Shown: positions 20,800 to 32,689 of the stretch, piece after piece
How positions within the stretch are numbered: position 1 is the first letter of the stretch
Layout: each line of letters starts with the position of its first letter
NCBI GenBank assembly: GCA_963922205.1
Contig: CAWUHX010000147.1
Span: forward strand, 558,001 to 622,000
Direction of reading: 5' to 3'
DNA: 64,000 nt
DNA from: Romanomermis culicivorax
Taxonomy: Eukaryota > Nematoda > Enoplea > Mermithida > Mermithidae
Notes under the pieces: model-generated
The model's input: only the letters and a program-made list of their open reading frames with translations
Databases searched by the model: none
Told to the model about the DNA's origin: nothing
Program-made: the position numbers and the translations under genes

Positions 20800-22184
20800 T
20801 CCCAGACCTTCTTCAACTTTATGTATTCCTGGAATTCGGCATATTCTTGCGAATTTTCTGCCTCATCCTCAGGAAATGAAACTTGATAAGCTCCCCTTTC
20901 GCCTTCATTACCAAAACCAACTCTGTTTCCTCCATAATTTCCTCTGAAATTAGCCCTGAAATTTCCTCTACCTTGGAAATTTCCAAAACTTCCTCAAGGA
21001 TGACCTCTTCCAAAATCTCTTCCACTATTTCCACCCCTTCCACGATTCTGTAGGCCCTTATAAAAATTCAAAATCCTACAACTAATCATGTTGTGGGTGT
21101 TATTTTCATGCTAAGTACACCATGTTTGCTGCTGAACCTCTTGTTGACTTTTCCTTTTCATTTTATCAACTTTCTAAGTTAAAGCAGTTATGGCTTCCTC
21201 TTGGGCTTTTGCAGAGTTCCTAATTTCTTCATAACATTGTGCCATTTTAATAAATTCCTTATATAAAGCCACCATGAGAGAGTCCTTTTTTTGCTCCTCA
21301 ACAGGCTTTTGCCATTGCATTATGCCCTGCCGCAGAGGTAATTCAAGTACTTTCTCATCCACTATATCTATCAATTGATTTTGCCAAGATTGCATCCGAG
21401 TTTGCCTTTCTGTGTTTGGTCTTCTAAAGTCCTTATTGCATTTTCGGGCGCTTTCATTAGGCCTTCAGATTACATTCACATCGGCTTGCTGCCCCACAGA
21501 AATTTCCGTTTGTGCTGTATTTATCATAATGGGCTGTTCTAGTGGCCCAAAAGTTCTAATTGCATTTCTGTACTTTAGCTCTATCTCATAGACTGCTTGC
21601 AAAAGATCATACAAATTTTTGAATATCGCTATGTCTTTCTGCAGTTCTAATTGATAAGTTAAAGAATTTCTCTAGAAAAAGGTTTCAATGATCACTTTAT
21701 TTTTAAACTCTTTAGTTTCACTCTGGTAAATGAGATTCACATGTGCTCCAACCCTTTTCAAAAAATTGGTTGCAGCTTCATCTGGTTCCTGTTTAATGTC
21801 CAACAAGTTTTTTTTGAGCATATCGAGGTTATCTGGAGCACAATAATTCAAAATATTGTCTCTGGCTTCCCTATATGTTGTTGACTCTTCAGCCAATTCT
21901 TTGGGCAAATCCTTTGACAATCGGGTTAATCCTTCCAGTCTAACCTCATTGGGAGTATTCTTCCCAAACTCACCTTCTAGCTCCACTAGGAAAGCAAGAA
22001 CCTGTCTACTTGGCATATCTGACTGCAGTAATTTTGGTTTGATAGCCCTTTCAATGTCATAAACAATTGGGCCTACTTGAGCCAGATTGACCCATAAAGC
22101 CGGATCAATCAGAATCATTTTAGGCATAACCTGCTGCCTAACATTTGGGTTTTCATCCCTAATACAACTGCTTTGTTGTGACAC
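20800..22184 (-). pseudogene. Gag remnant of element 2
   Basis: The frame at 21672-22184 encodes a Gag capsid-like domain (ESTTYREARDNILNYCAP, then FLKRVGAHVNLIYQSETKE). Its residues line up with [17 protein letters not shown] and [19 protein letters not shown] of element 1. Downstream on the minus strand are a glutamine-rich helix region (21174-21395) and a knuckle-like HENNTHNMISC near 21090-21130. A Gly/Arg/Asn-rich stretch (about 20890-21050) follows, as in element 1. Frameshifts separate these parts. The 5' end abuts the probable LTR at 22188. Confidence 0.8.
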
Positions 22185-22187
22185 AGT

Positions 22188-22679
22188 TGTGTTAGGATTG
22201 GTGGCACAATCGTAAGTAAATCGAGTAGACCAGTGTTTAGACTTTATTTATTTCAGTGGAGCTAATAAATATAATACAAATAATGTGGCAGCCAATTGAT
22301 ACTATAAGTATGTTGATGGCAATTTGTCCTATCTCAAACAAATAAAACCAGAACTCTAATACAAAAATAAATCACCTTTTATATAAAGACAATAAAAAGA
22401 AAATGATAATAATAATATCACAAAAATGCAGTTATTCCGGATCAAAAGAGTGTTGTTCTCTATATCACTTCCGCATGAGATTTAACTGGCTCAAGGCTTT
22501 GATTCCTTATCAGATCATCGACTGTCGGCTTTGATTTATGATAATTGTTTTTGTTTTCTTAATCTTCTTTAATTATTTTATAATCTTCTAAATTTTTTGT
22601 GTACTATTGCTTTAAGCAATTCTTCTATGTTCTATTTCATTTTTATTTTGTTTTATCACTAAGGTGTGACCTTGTGACA
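22188..22679 (-). repeat. Probable 3' LTR of the glycoprotein-bearing element
   Basis: Read on the minus strand, a purine tract (aagggaggc, about 22680-22690) is followed by a segment starting TGTCACAAGG and ending CCTAACACA, so it has TG...CA ends. Inside, in the right order, are a TATA box (TATATAAAAGG, about 22375-22386) and an AATAAA (about 22244-22250). That fits U3, R and U5 of an LTR of about 490 bp following the integrase end at about 22740. A matching 5' copy near 29 kb was not found, so the call rests on internal structure. Confidence 0.5.
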
Positions 22680-22705
22680 TAGCCTCCCTTAAAAGTCAAA
22701 CGCCT

Positions 22706-23667
22706 TCACTTGTCTACTATGAAGATTATAACTAGAGTGAGGCTTTGGCTTAGGAAGTTCCAATTGTTTTGGTTCAGGGGCAATTTTACTTTGTTATCTT
22801 CATTCCTTGAGTAATAAGGCTTCATCCGATTTACATGTATATTTTCAAATTCATTCCGTTTTGCTATATTTTGTATTTTTACGTTTGGATACATAACTTC
22901 TATCACTCTATAGGGTCCCAGGTAGAGAGGTTGTAATTTCTTTGCTAAACCTTCTCTAATGACTTTGGATTCTTTTAGAAGCAGATCATTTTCTTTGTAG
23001 GAGGCATCATTCTTTTTTCTATCGTATTTTATCTTGTATTTTCTTTGAGTAGTTTAGGCGTTCTACGAAACAGTAGCTGGAATGGTGTGTATCCAGTTGT
23101 TTTGTTGATATGGATATTTGATGCAAAAACTGCAAATGGCAAATGTTGATCCCAATCCTGATGGGTATTTTGATCAACATACATTCTGATGCAGACAATC
23201 AGGGTTTGATTTGCTCGCTCCACCTCCCCGTTAGAAATTGGATGGTAGGGAGTGGTGTGTTGCTTTTTTGTTCCCATGATTTTTGTTATTTCCACCATTA
23301 ACTGTGAGGTAAAATCAGTTCCTCTGTCGGACTGTAGTATTTTCAGGGCTCCATGCCGGCAAACTATTTGTGTCACAAATAATTTTGCAATAGTATGTGC
23401 TGTTATATTCTGTGTTGCATAAGCTTCAATGTATTTGGTGGAGTAATCAATGAAAACAACAATAAATCGATTACCATTTTCTGTGATTGGTAGAGGACCC
23501 ATACAATCAACACCTATACGATCGAATGATTCTGTAGCTTGAATGGGCTTTAAGTTAGCAACAATTTTCTTTCGTGATGGCTTATTCACCTGACAATGTT
23601 TACATGTTTTACAATAGTCTGTGACATTTTTAGATAAATTTTCCCAAAAATATTTTGATTTCAGCAA
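22706..23667 (-). pseudogene. Integrase of glycoprotein-bearing Ty3-like element
   Basis: The minus-strand frame begins within the zinc-binding region (CKTCKHCQVNKPSRKK). The whole catalytic core follows: the first Asp in GVDCMGPLP, the second in LQSDRGTDF and the Glu in NGEVERANQ. A break near 23029 precedes the C-terminal part, which has LQPLYLGPYRVIEV and HVNRMKPYY, a GPY/F-like module. The core looks chemically intact, but shifts at both ends make it a pseudogene. It is only distantly like the integrases of elements 1 and 2, so it belongs to a different lineage. Confidence 0.85.
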
Positions 23668-24581
23668 CTGTATAGTTTTGCAGGCACTGTAGTGTCTTCC
23701 AAGTGGGTTATCATGGTGGTTTCTATTAGCAATTTCTTCAATGATTTTGGTATCACAACCTTAGGTACATTATCTTCTAGTTTATACACAACATTGTTGT
23801 TAATTTCATAGTCTGTATTCATTTTTTCTAAAATTTCTTGTTTTGCTTTTGCTAATGAGGTGTCTTGGTTTTGCAAGGCCTCTATGTCAATCGAATTTTC
23901 CATTACATTGCAAATGTAAATGTGTGATTTCTTCGTGTTGAAAAGATTGAATGAATCTGACAGATTTGTTTGTTCAAGCAAGTCATCTTTCCATATTTTG
24001 CTTGATTCATTATTTGGTTTTTGGAACCATTTTCCAAATGTTCCTTTCTTAAAGGTGTTTTCGATTTCTTCTTTGCAAGTATTAATTATTGCACTTTCCT
24101 GATTGTCTATAGGATGAGGTTTGTATAATAAACCTAATGCTAATATGGGTTTGTGTGATCCAAGCTGTATTGTTCCCATTTTCATATCAAAGTTTACAGT
24201 ATCAAATTGATACAAGAAATTTGTTCCTAAAATAAAGTTTACTTTTGCTTCTTTTTGGATATGTACAAGTATCCATGTTTTTACATTGTTTTCAAGTTTA
24301 ATATTGATATAAGCTGATCCAACTAGTTGTAGCTTTGTTCCATCAGCCATACATGGCTGTATGTTATTTGCAATTATTGTGGTATTCAGGATTATCTGAA
24401 AAAATTCTAATTTAATGAGGGAAATTGCTGACCCAATGTCAAGCATAGCAGTTATCCATAACTTATTGTTAGCAAGAACATCAATTTCGGGTGATTTAGT
24501 TGTATAAAGATCACAATCGTGAGGCATGTAATCATCATTTGTTATTGTACAAACTGAAATTTTAATGTTAGATTTTCTCAT
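23661..24581 (-). pseudogene. Second retropepsin-like domain plus integrase N-terminus
   Basis: This 306-codon frame lies between RNase H and integrase, where Ty3 elements normally have only a short linker. Its first 150 residues have the retropepsin pattern: AMLDIGSAISLI at the active-site position (DIG in place of DTG), ADGTKLQLVGSAYINIKL, and NFILGTNFLYQFDTVNFD. The second half, ending in KVVIPKSLKKLLIETTM and a His-containing THLED, is the start of the integrase zinc-binding region. A separate, normal protease of the same element lies at 26293-26760. This is therefore a duplicated, probably inactive protease-like domain, or remains of a nested relative. Confidence 0.7.
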
Positions 24582-24647
24582 TTTTGGGTATTCAAACGAA
24601 TCGTTTTCAATGTCAAAACATGGTTTTGCTTGTCTATCAGGAAGTCG

Positions 24648-25142
24648 TCATAAACAATCTGCATTTTGATTTTTGCAATCTTTTCTTGGTTTTATGTCCA
24701 AGTATACACCTGATAAAGCTAATTCCCATCTAGCAATTTTTGCTGAAGGGTTTTCTTTTCCTAGAATGGCTTTTACTGCTGTGTGATCTGTGTGGACCAT
24801 AACTTCTCGTTGATAGAGGTACGGTAGGAAATATTTGACAAATTCAACTACCGCAAGTGTTTCTAATTCTGTGATCGGGTAGTTCTTTTCCGCAGCCTTT
24901 AAAGTTCGGTTAGCATATGCTATTGGATGCTCATAATTATCATTACCTATTTGAGTCAAAATTCCATCAATTCCTTCAATCGACGCATCTGTTTGCAAGA
25001 TGAAGGGACTCTCAAAATTTGGATGTGCAAGAATAGGTGGCTTTATTAATTTTTCTTTTAAGAGTTCAAAGGCTTTTTGTTGTTCCTCACTCCCCTTGAA
25101 TTGCTCTTCCTTTTTAAGGAGTTTAATGAGTGGTTGGCACAA
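24648..25142 (-). pseudogene. RNase H region of glycoprotein-bearing element
   Basis: The frame carries the RT connection (EEQQKAFELLKEKLIKPPIL), the RNase H start [18 protein letters not shown], the central ELETLAVVEFVKYFLPYL and HTDHTAVKAIL, ending at NQNADCL. This is the order seen in Ty3 RNase H (Asp, Glu, Asp retained). It follows RT on the same strand and is separated from it by a stop and shift near 25150. Confidence 0.85.
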
Positions 25143-25159
25143 ATGAGCACAGTGAGGTA

Positions 25160-26277
25160 TAAACTTTCAATAATATGAAATTAGACCAAGAAATGATTTG
25201 ATTTGTTTTACTGTTTTTGGAGCTTCTATATTTTTTACAGCTGCAATTTTCTTTTCAACTGGGTATATACCATTTTTGGAAATTTTATGTCCAAGGTATT
25301 CAACTTCATTATAGCTAAACTTACACCTGGAAAGTTTTAATTTCAATCCACCTTTTGAAGTTTCATTATAACCTGCCGTAACCTTTTCAACATTTCACCA
25401 TGTGTTCTGGTGAAGACCAGTACATCATCAAGATACACAAGACAGGTTTCTCAGTGTAGTCCACTTAATAGAATGTCCATGAGTCTTCGAATAGTTGCTG
25501 GAGCATTACAGAGGCTAAATGGCATATAGTTAAATTCATATAGGCCTGCAGGGGTTGCAAAGGCCGTTTTTTCTTTGTTCTCCATTGCTATTGGAATAGC
25601 ATGGTAAGCCTTTGCTTGGTCAAGTGTTGTGAAGTAAACCATTCCTCCCTATGTGTCAAGTATATCATCAATTTTTGGAAGGGGGTAGACATCTTTTTTT
25701 GTTATTTGGTTTAAACTTCGAAAATCTAGGCATAAATGATGTGATCCATCATTTTTTTGGACTAACACAGTGTTAGCTGAATATGGTGAAGAGCTTTTTC
25801 GGATTATTTCATGTTTTTCCATAGCTTCTACTTCTGCCTAGATAATTTTTTTTCTTTTGGGGATATATGATATGGGTATTTGTGTATAGGTAGAGCATCT
25901 CCAGTGTGGACTCTATATTCAACTAAATTAGTTCTTCCATTGTCTTTGTCAGCAAATGCATATAGGTCACAAAATTCGCATAATAATTTGATTAATTTTT
26001 CTCTTTCTGATATTGGGGTATCTGGTGAGATATCAGCATTTTGCTGAATCCATTCTTGTATATTTGCAACAGAAGATACATGTGGTAGGGCTGGATTCAG
26101 AATTCTTGATGGTACATCTATGATTTTGTCAGTGTAAAATCTTACAATTCCAATAGAAGTTCCTTCATAGATAGTTATAGGAGTCTTTCCCATGTTTATT
26201 ACTTGGACTGGTATTTTATTATGTATGACATTGGCTATTGATCCTGCAAAATAATTTTGTTTGCCAGTATTTTTCAT
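25160..26277 (-). pseudogene. Reverse transcriptase of glycoprotein-bearing element
   Basis: The upstream frame (25828-26277) is the protease-RT tether, ending in EYRVHTGDALPIHKYPYHIS, the usual entry to RT. After breaks the palm block FTTLDQAKAYHAIPI, EKTAFATPAGLYEF and MPFSLCNAPAT follows (25451-25642). Then comes the catalytic YLDD at 25424-25435 in LVYLDDVLVFTRTHGEML. The thumb region is scattered to about 25160. Stops and shifts interrupt it at several points, but the catalytic box survives. Confidence 0.85.
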
Positions 26278-26292
26278 TTGTTGAGGTTCAAA

Positions 26293-26760
26293 TCACAGGC
26301 AGCAAAGTTTTTTGTACAGTGGAGGGACTGTGATTGTGAAACGAATAATGGATTTTGCTGGTACTATGAGGTTTTCCACAATTTTTATATTGCTTTGAGT
26401 TTGGGGTGAGTTATATGTCATACCACATGTGGGTACATGCAAATTGAGGAATCTTATAGTGGATTGTTTCCAGTTAAAATCAACATTTTTAAATCTAGAT
26501 AGAAAATTTACACCCAATATTTATTCTGATGTACAGTTTTCCTGCGCATGAACAAGTAATGTTTCGTTAATATCTGCACATTGGACTGTAATAAATGCGT
26601 TTCCAATCAATGGAATACAGCTTCCATTAGCTGCAATAGGCTTGACATTGCTTGACATTAGCATGCCTTCTTGTAGTTCCTGAAAAGTTTCATAATTCAG
26701 GAGGGAAAAAACCGCACCAGTATCCACAAGTGCCGTGACATTGAATTTTCCATTTAGCAT
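26293..26760 (-). pseudogene. Retropepsin of glycoprotein-bearing element
   Basis: The frame at 26521-26760 has the active site ALVDTGAVFSLL and the flap-region pattern AANGSCIPLIGNAFITVQ. After a stop at about 26520 the domain continues with a GVNFLSRFKNVDF block (26293-26517), equivalent to the LGTNFL motif. It lies just downstream of the glycoprotein's cytoplasmic tail and just upstream of the RT tether. No gag separates it from the glycoprotein. Confidence 0.75.
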
Positions 26761-26853
26761 AACCTCAATGTGAGGTGCTTGTAAAAATTGTTATCTTTGT
26801 AGTTTGAAGCAATAGTAGAAGTTCGCATTTCATCTAGGAGTACTTCAATTGTA

Positions 26854-28802
26854 TTATTTTGACTTTTTTCGGAATTTTCCGAGTCTTGTAAGCTGTAAAA
26901 GTGCTGTTCCCAAATCCGTCTTTGCTTCAAATGGGGTATAAGTAATTCTTTTCTTTTTATAATATATGATGTATAGATATGCACAGTAGCCTATGGCTAA
27001 TAACACTAATACTGTCCCTAGTAAATTTATGAGAAGCTGGGCTGGGCCTTTTAGGAGTGTATTGATACCAGTGCTTAATCTTTGCTGTTGTCCATTTAAG
27101 ACCATCTTTAGGGCATGATCTGCTCCTTCAAGGGTCTGCTTTAGCCCTGTGCCTGTTCCCTACAAGGCTTCATGCACAAAGTTTGGGTTTAGTGACCTTT
27201 CCAAAGTATAATTTATGATATTTGTCAATAGATTTTCCATTTGCTGTGTTTTATATATATATTGTTTAAAAATGCAAAATTTGCAGGTGCCATTGTTAAC
27301 CTATAATAAAAAATTTTTATTACTTCTAGTGGAACATGCCCAACATGAATGGGTCCTGTTTGGGTGACCCAGCTCGGTCCCCTTTTGTATATACGAGTTA
27401 TTTGATGTATACAGTCTAAAGTAGGACTATAACTGATTAGATCTGTGCCGCCTGGTGTGGCAAACATGGAAGTATTATTTTCAAGTTGCATTGGCAAGTT
27501 TTTGTAACATGTATTTCCAACTTTGTAGTCATAATATACAAAAGACGCATTGACTGGCTTACAAGACCAGATTGCTAAGGCATCTCCTGTGAATTCTGCC
27601 GTTATGTCATCTCTTTGTAGGAATGTGCGGGCACCTAATGTAGGGTCAAAATGCAGAAGTTGTAATATAAAATCTAAATAATGCTGAGCATGGTGGCACA
27701 ATTCCATCCATGTATGGCGAAAATTGTTCATTTCAACTTCAAAAATTTAATATTCTAGGTAGTTTAGTCTACTATTAACTGGATCTGGGTCAGCAAAGTT
27801 CGATATTACTTGAAAATCGGATTAAGATTTGGGTATCACTTTATATTTTTGTCCATGTATTTTTATTACTAGTCCTTGGCTAGTTTGAAGCACATTTTGT
27901 AGCTCATCTCTACAGTGTTCATATAGTCCAACAATTTTTAAGGCGGCTTGTATCTCATCTACTATAACATGTTTGTTACTTAGAATTGAGACATATCGAC
28001 CTTTAAAGGTCACTGGACATACTTTTTGGAATAGGGTCCCATTCCAGACAATGATTCCATCCCTAGTTGTACAGTACATGTCAGTGGCTTTGCAGCCTCC
28101 TGTGTCACCTAAATCCGTTGTCATGGTTTTACCATTCCAGGAGGCTATTTGGCCAATTTCAATTATCAAACTGGTTACTGTTTGACAGTGGTCAGTGCAG
28201 CACCATTTGCACTTAATAGACAGGTCATTTTCAGTTGTTAGGACATTTTTTCTAATTTCGACTATATTTTGATTATTATATCTTTTTTGTTGAATGATGG
28301 ACAAACATTCTTTGTGAGTTATTGGATATACTAGAGTTTAATCCTGTACAATTCTTTTAGCGCCAAAAAAATTTGTAAAAGTGCATATTGTCCTTTTCTG
28401 TAGTGAGCATATGTAAGCTTTAGAAGTTTGAGGGCAGCTTCTTGGGGTGTACAAACTGATATTTACTCTGTGGGGTTTATGCTCATTTTTCAATGGGAAA
28501 CGGCACTCAACCTCTTTGGGTATGTCAATAGCATGGCTACTTTTAGAGATACCACATATTTGATAAACAGTGGCATTTTTTGGCAGCAACAATAGTATGA
28601 TTAAATATACAATTGTGGACGAAAATTTACGTGTGAATTTTTCATCGTCATTTCTTTTTGCCCTTGTGGGCTTTGCATCTGTCAATTGTCCACTTCTCAT
28701 TTGCCCCTTTTGGGGCTCAAATTCCTGCATTAGAAAAAAGAATGTAGAAATGACAAAATTAAGTATGAGTGACCTACTGCAACTTTTTTGTTCCACTTCC
28801 AT
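26854..28802 (-). pseudogene. Viral-type envelope glycoprotein gene upstream of pol (broken)
   Basis: Four consecutive minus-strand frames (28338-28802, 27822-28304, 27225-27731, 26854-27105) fit one type I membrane glycoprotein. Near the start a hydrophobic segment (STIVYLIILLLLPKNATVYQ) would serve as signal or anchor. It is followed by a Cys-rich ectodomain (VECRFPL, NISLYTPRSC, CSLQKRTICTF, CKWCCTDHC) with several N-glycosylation motifs. The last frame has a strong membrane segment (LINLLGTVLVLLAIGYCAYL) and a basic tail. The pattern recalls glycoproteins that some arthropod and nematode LTR elements share with chuvirus-like RNA viruses, but that match is from memory of layout only. Stops and shifts between frames make it non-functional. 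Its position 5' of protease is unusual. Confidence 0.6.
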
Positions 28803-28829
28803 GACAGCAGTGGGAGTTGTTTCTAGGTT

Positions 28830-29500
28830 ACCTAATTCCTCCTTCTTCCTCCATCAGAATAGTTGGAAACCTGTGGATAGCCAATGGATGATCTGCTTCT
28901 TTTTTTGCAGCAGCATTTAAACCTTGTGGCTTAGCCTTAGGTTGGCCTTCATCATGACCTTCCATGGTCATTTGCATATTTGTTAACCCTGCCCTTTTGT
29001 AACAACCAGTTCTAGTGATACTTTAATTGATCCAAGAACGGCAATGGGGGACAAACGGGTGATTAAGGGGCACAACAATTATAATATAAAAACGAAGTTG
29101 AGGATCGCTTTGGTCGTCGATAATACACAAAAATGAATGCTTGCAAATAAACCACATTTCACGCTTGCATGAAAATATATAAAAATCTTAATCAAATCCA
29201 CATAAAAATCTGTCTCATGGTATTTTATACTGTATCTTCATTCATCCGGAATATCATGTCCTTGTCCTCCCTTTCAACAGCTGTTGAGGCTTTAGGTATA
29301 TCACACTCATTTTTCACTGATAAAGGCCTGTGATCTGAGCCATTATCTCCTTCAGCCAAACTTGCAGCTGATGTCAAGACAATGAGCTTTTCCGAATCAT
29401 GGACCTTTTTTCCTGGTGGTGTCCTAGGCAACCCCGAACTCTTGAGGCCACCTAGGTTGTCTTTCCTCATTTTATAGCCTCCCAATTCTCTTTAAAAACC
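28830..29500 (-). other. Short unrecognised frames upstream of the glycoprotein
   Basis: On the minus strand a polar 86-codon frame (29225-29485, containing LKSSGLPRTPPGKKVHDSEK) and a shorter polar piece (about 28830-28980, with MQMTMEGHDEGQPKAKPQ) precede the glycoprotein. They lack knuckles or capsid-like motifs, so I cannot call them gag, though they occupy its place. Confidence 0.25.
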
Positions 29501-31009
29501 GATTGGTTTTTTGACTCCTCTGGTTTGCCTCTGATTTTCCATTACTTCAAGTGTCAGAAGCCACCACTTGTTGAAATAAGACTTGGGTTGAATTAGAGAA
29601 ATATAATAAATAGATTAGAATCAAAATAGACCTAATCAGTCACTCGCTAATTCACCCAATCAGGCTGAAACCTTAGGTAGAATAAGTCTGCAACAGTTTG
29701 GTCAGTCTCAGGTTTCAACAAAAATCACCTGCTTGCCTTCCAAGGAACTGCAGAAGATCAATAACACCATGATCCCAAGTAACTTTGAATCAGGGACAGA
29801 CCAAGAAATCAGGCTGAGAATTGAATTGCAAATGTAGACTTACACATTGGGTGGTTCTCCTGAGATCTGGAGTCTAGCCTGCATTCCCTCCGCTGCAAAG
29901 TCCAAATCAAATGTCTGAACAGGGGAGGTTGTATTTGGGCCATTAACTCCACAAAATATGAAACAATAATAATATAAAAATTTGCTGGTCTGGCGGCCAA
30001 TTTTACTTTATAAAAATAAACACAATGATCAAAAACATAAACAATGGGCCTATTTATGCACAGAGTCTATGCAAATCAGCATGGACACAAATTGGGTCAA
30101 CTTTGGCTATTTCTTCCAAACCTGGAGATAGACTATGTCAGTCCTGGACAATGTCATCTATAGGAGATGAAGATACAGAAGGTGATGACTATGATGCCGA
30201 AATCAATGGTGACCATTAATGGGTGAAGAAATGACTAATTAGCTCATCTTTGAGTCTTAGAGCAGCATGTGAGCCAAAAATGCTTCCTCAAGTGATCCTA
30301 ACCAGTATAACAGCCCTCAAATATTTTTCTAGAAAATTAAATCCAAATTTTTTTAGAGTTGTTTGTGTGCAGCAAACTTTTGTAGTAGGCTTTTATGATT
30401 GGTTGGTGTGTATGGACAAGAGGTCTCGATTATCAGGAAACCTATCCTGTGACTATACCATTAAATGAAAAACAATAATTGTGCTTGAGTGCGGCCAGTT
30501 GTTTTTGAGATTTTGGTCTTTAAAAATGAACTACTCCTTTCAGGTGTTGACAGCTGAATTATTGTTCCAGATTTGTGAAAAGAGCCAAAATTTTTCTCCA
30601 CATAGCGATTTTTCTACACAGAGCACGAATGTGGAAAGAACATCTTGATAAACATGTGGAATGTGGAAAGAACATCTTGATAAAGTGAGCAGATAAAACT
30701 TTACTGAAATCAACGTTTTAATGCATTCTATGCATGGCACATCCAAATCAACAATGCCAAGAATTGCACATATTCTAACAATAGAAAATAAGCTACACTA
30801 CAAATAATTTTCGATTAGATCAATGAGAAAGTTATGAACAGCATCTCTATCTACATCTGAAAATATTGCAATTTCAGCTGTATTTTCATGAATTTCTTGT
30901 CTATTCAATTTTCTAAATCTTTTTTTATGATGCTGTTTGATTCCCAAGGAATATGTTCTTTTTTATGTAATATTGGAAAGCATGATGAAAATCAAAGTCC
31001 CGATAATTG
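29501..31009. other. No recognisable gene
   Basis: Short frames only. The one repeat seen is a 25-base direct duplication (aatgtggaaagaacatcttg plus taaa) at 30628-30652 and 30660-30684. Confidence 0.4.
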
Positions 31010-32343
31010 CTGTTGATTATCACAAATTCAAAAGCATGTCAATTGCTGAAACATTTAGATGATTGCAGAGTTTTGTTTTTACCCCACTTAAAAGTGAAAA
31101 AGCACGTTCCACTATCACATCTTGGGCATTATAGCATAAAACTGAAACACAAAAAATATAAATCATACATAATTATCATTCGACACATCTTGCATATGAA
31201 GAACTCTCTAAATACTAGTCAACTCTAGAATTAGAAATCAAAATTTTAATGCAATCATACCTGCAGCTGCTAATCGAGAATGATTTGAAACTAATACTGA
31301 ACCATTGACACATTTTTTAAATGTTTCTTTCGAACTTTCTCCTGCTGATGTTGACTCTTTGATTTTGGTAAACTAAAATCATTGAAGATGGCATAAATAT
31401 TTAAATTTTGAACAACTTGCAACCCATCTTATAATCAGTCCATTTATCGATTTTGACTTTCACCAAAGTCAAAAGCAGTTTCCTAATATTTTGTCAGTTT
31501 TACAAGTTTATTGCACCCATAAGACAATAATGACTGTTTATCCAAGAGGCAGACATGACTATCTGCAAAGATTTGGAAGTACTTCAATATATTATGATTG
31601 TTCCATAATTGATATTTCAACTTTGTGATGATATTGTTCACCAGTTCTGAGCAACAGAAAGTAATTATATAATCTTGTAAATCTGAATTCTTTATAAAAT
31701 TTATAATAGTTCTAATTTCCACTTTCATTTGGAATTGAGTTGAGGCACTAATTGGTCAGGAATTAGAATCATTCATTAGCAAAATAAATGTTGGTCCAGC
31801 TACAGATGCAAATTTCACCAATTGATAATTATGTTAATACCTAAAAAAGCTTTAATTAAGTTGGATAAATGATAATTGATTAGGTAATTATCACCATTGC
31901 ATCAGAAGGATGTAATTCTTTTTTCTCTGAAGTTTGACCATCAATAATTCCAATGGATTCAGCAGATGGTGCAGTAAAACCAAGTTTTAGCTGCTGGAGG
32001 AATGGTTATATAATGTCTGTAATTCATAAATCAAATAAAGAAATGTCTGATTCAATAAGTTATTATTTACTTCACCAATAATATCATTTCTATGGTTTTC
32101 TTTAACAAAACCAAAATTATTTTTGATTTTAGAAAATATGATTAATTTGAAATTGAGACAACCATATCTGATTTTAGTATCCAATTTCGATCTTGCTGTT
32201 TCATTATTCAATTTCAAGAGCAAAATAGGTTCTGGGTAGTTTGATCGATTTGGTATGACATTGAAAAGTGATTTTTGTCCTTCCTGAATGATTTTTTGGA
32301 GGACTGCACATTTGGATAGTTGAACATCAAATCTGGAGTTCAT
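31010..32343 (-). pseudogene. hAT-like transposase remnant
   Basis: A minus-strand frame near 31020-31150 reads CYNAQDVIVERAFSLLSG followed by VKTKLCNHLNVSAIDMLLNL. That is the pattern of the hAT C-terminal dimerisation domain (N-A-x-x-E-R-x-F-S, then a basic helix and a leucine-rich end). Upstream on the same strand a 118-codon frame (31987-32343) and an 81-codon frame (31483-31728) have the Leu/Asn/Lys-rich look of such transposases but no motif I can name. No BED finger or terminal repeats were found. A KIAA1586-like host protein carries a similar end domain and is an alternative. Confidence 0.35.
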
Positions 32344-32689
32344 GTAACCACCTCATTCCCATCAGAAAATGTCTAACTGACTTGGTAAACTCAGTCAATT
32401 TGGCACAGAGGGAGATGAACACTTTGTGGTTTTGTGTCACACCCTCTGAAATTAACATATAAAAGTTGTTAGCTCATGCTTTTCATGAGGCATACAATTG
32501 AAATGAAACTCAATAAATTCTTGGTGATCTTTCTTTGCATTGTTGGCATTTACTTCTCTAATGACTACCTTGCAGCACTGACTATAGATTCAGTTGTAGC
32601 ACATTTAAATGAAATGAATTGGAATGACAAACAATTAAGCCAATTGAAACTTGCTAGCATTCAAAAAATTGGACCAATATGTAAAGAGG

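Noticed and set aside
29560-29600. Possible tRNA-Leu-type primer binding site (tgtcagaag)
   Set aside because: The required TGG is missing and orientation does not fit the neighbouring element.
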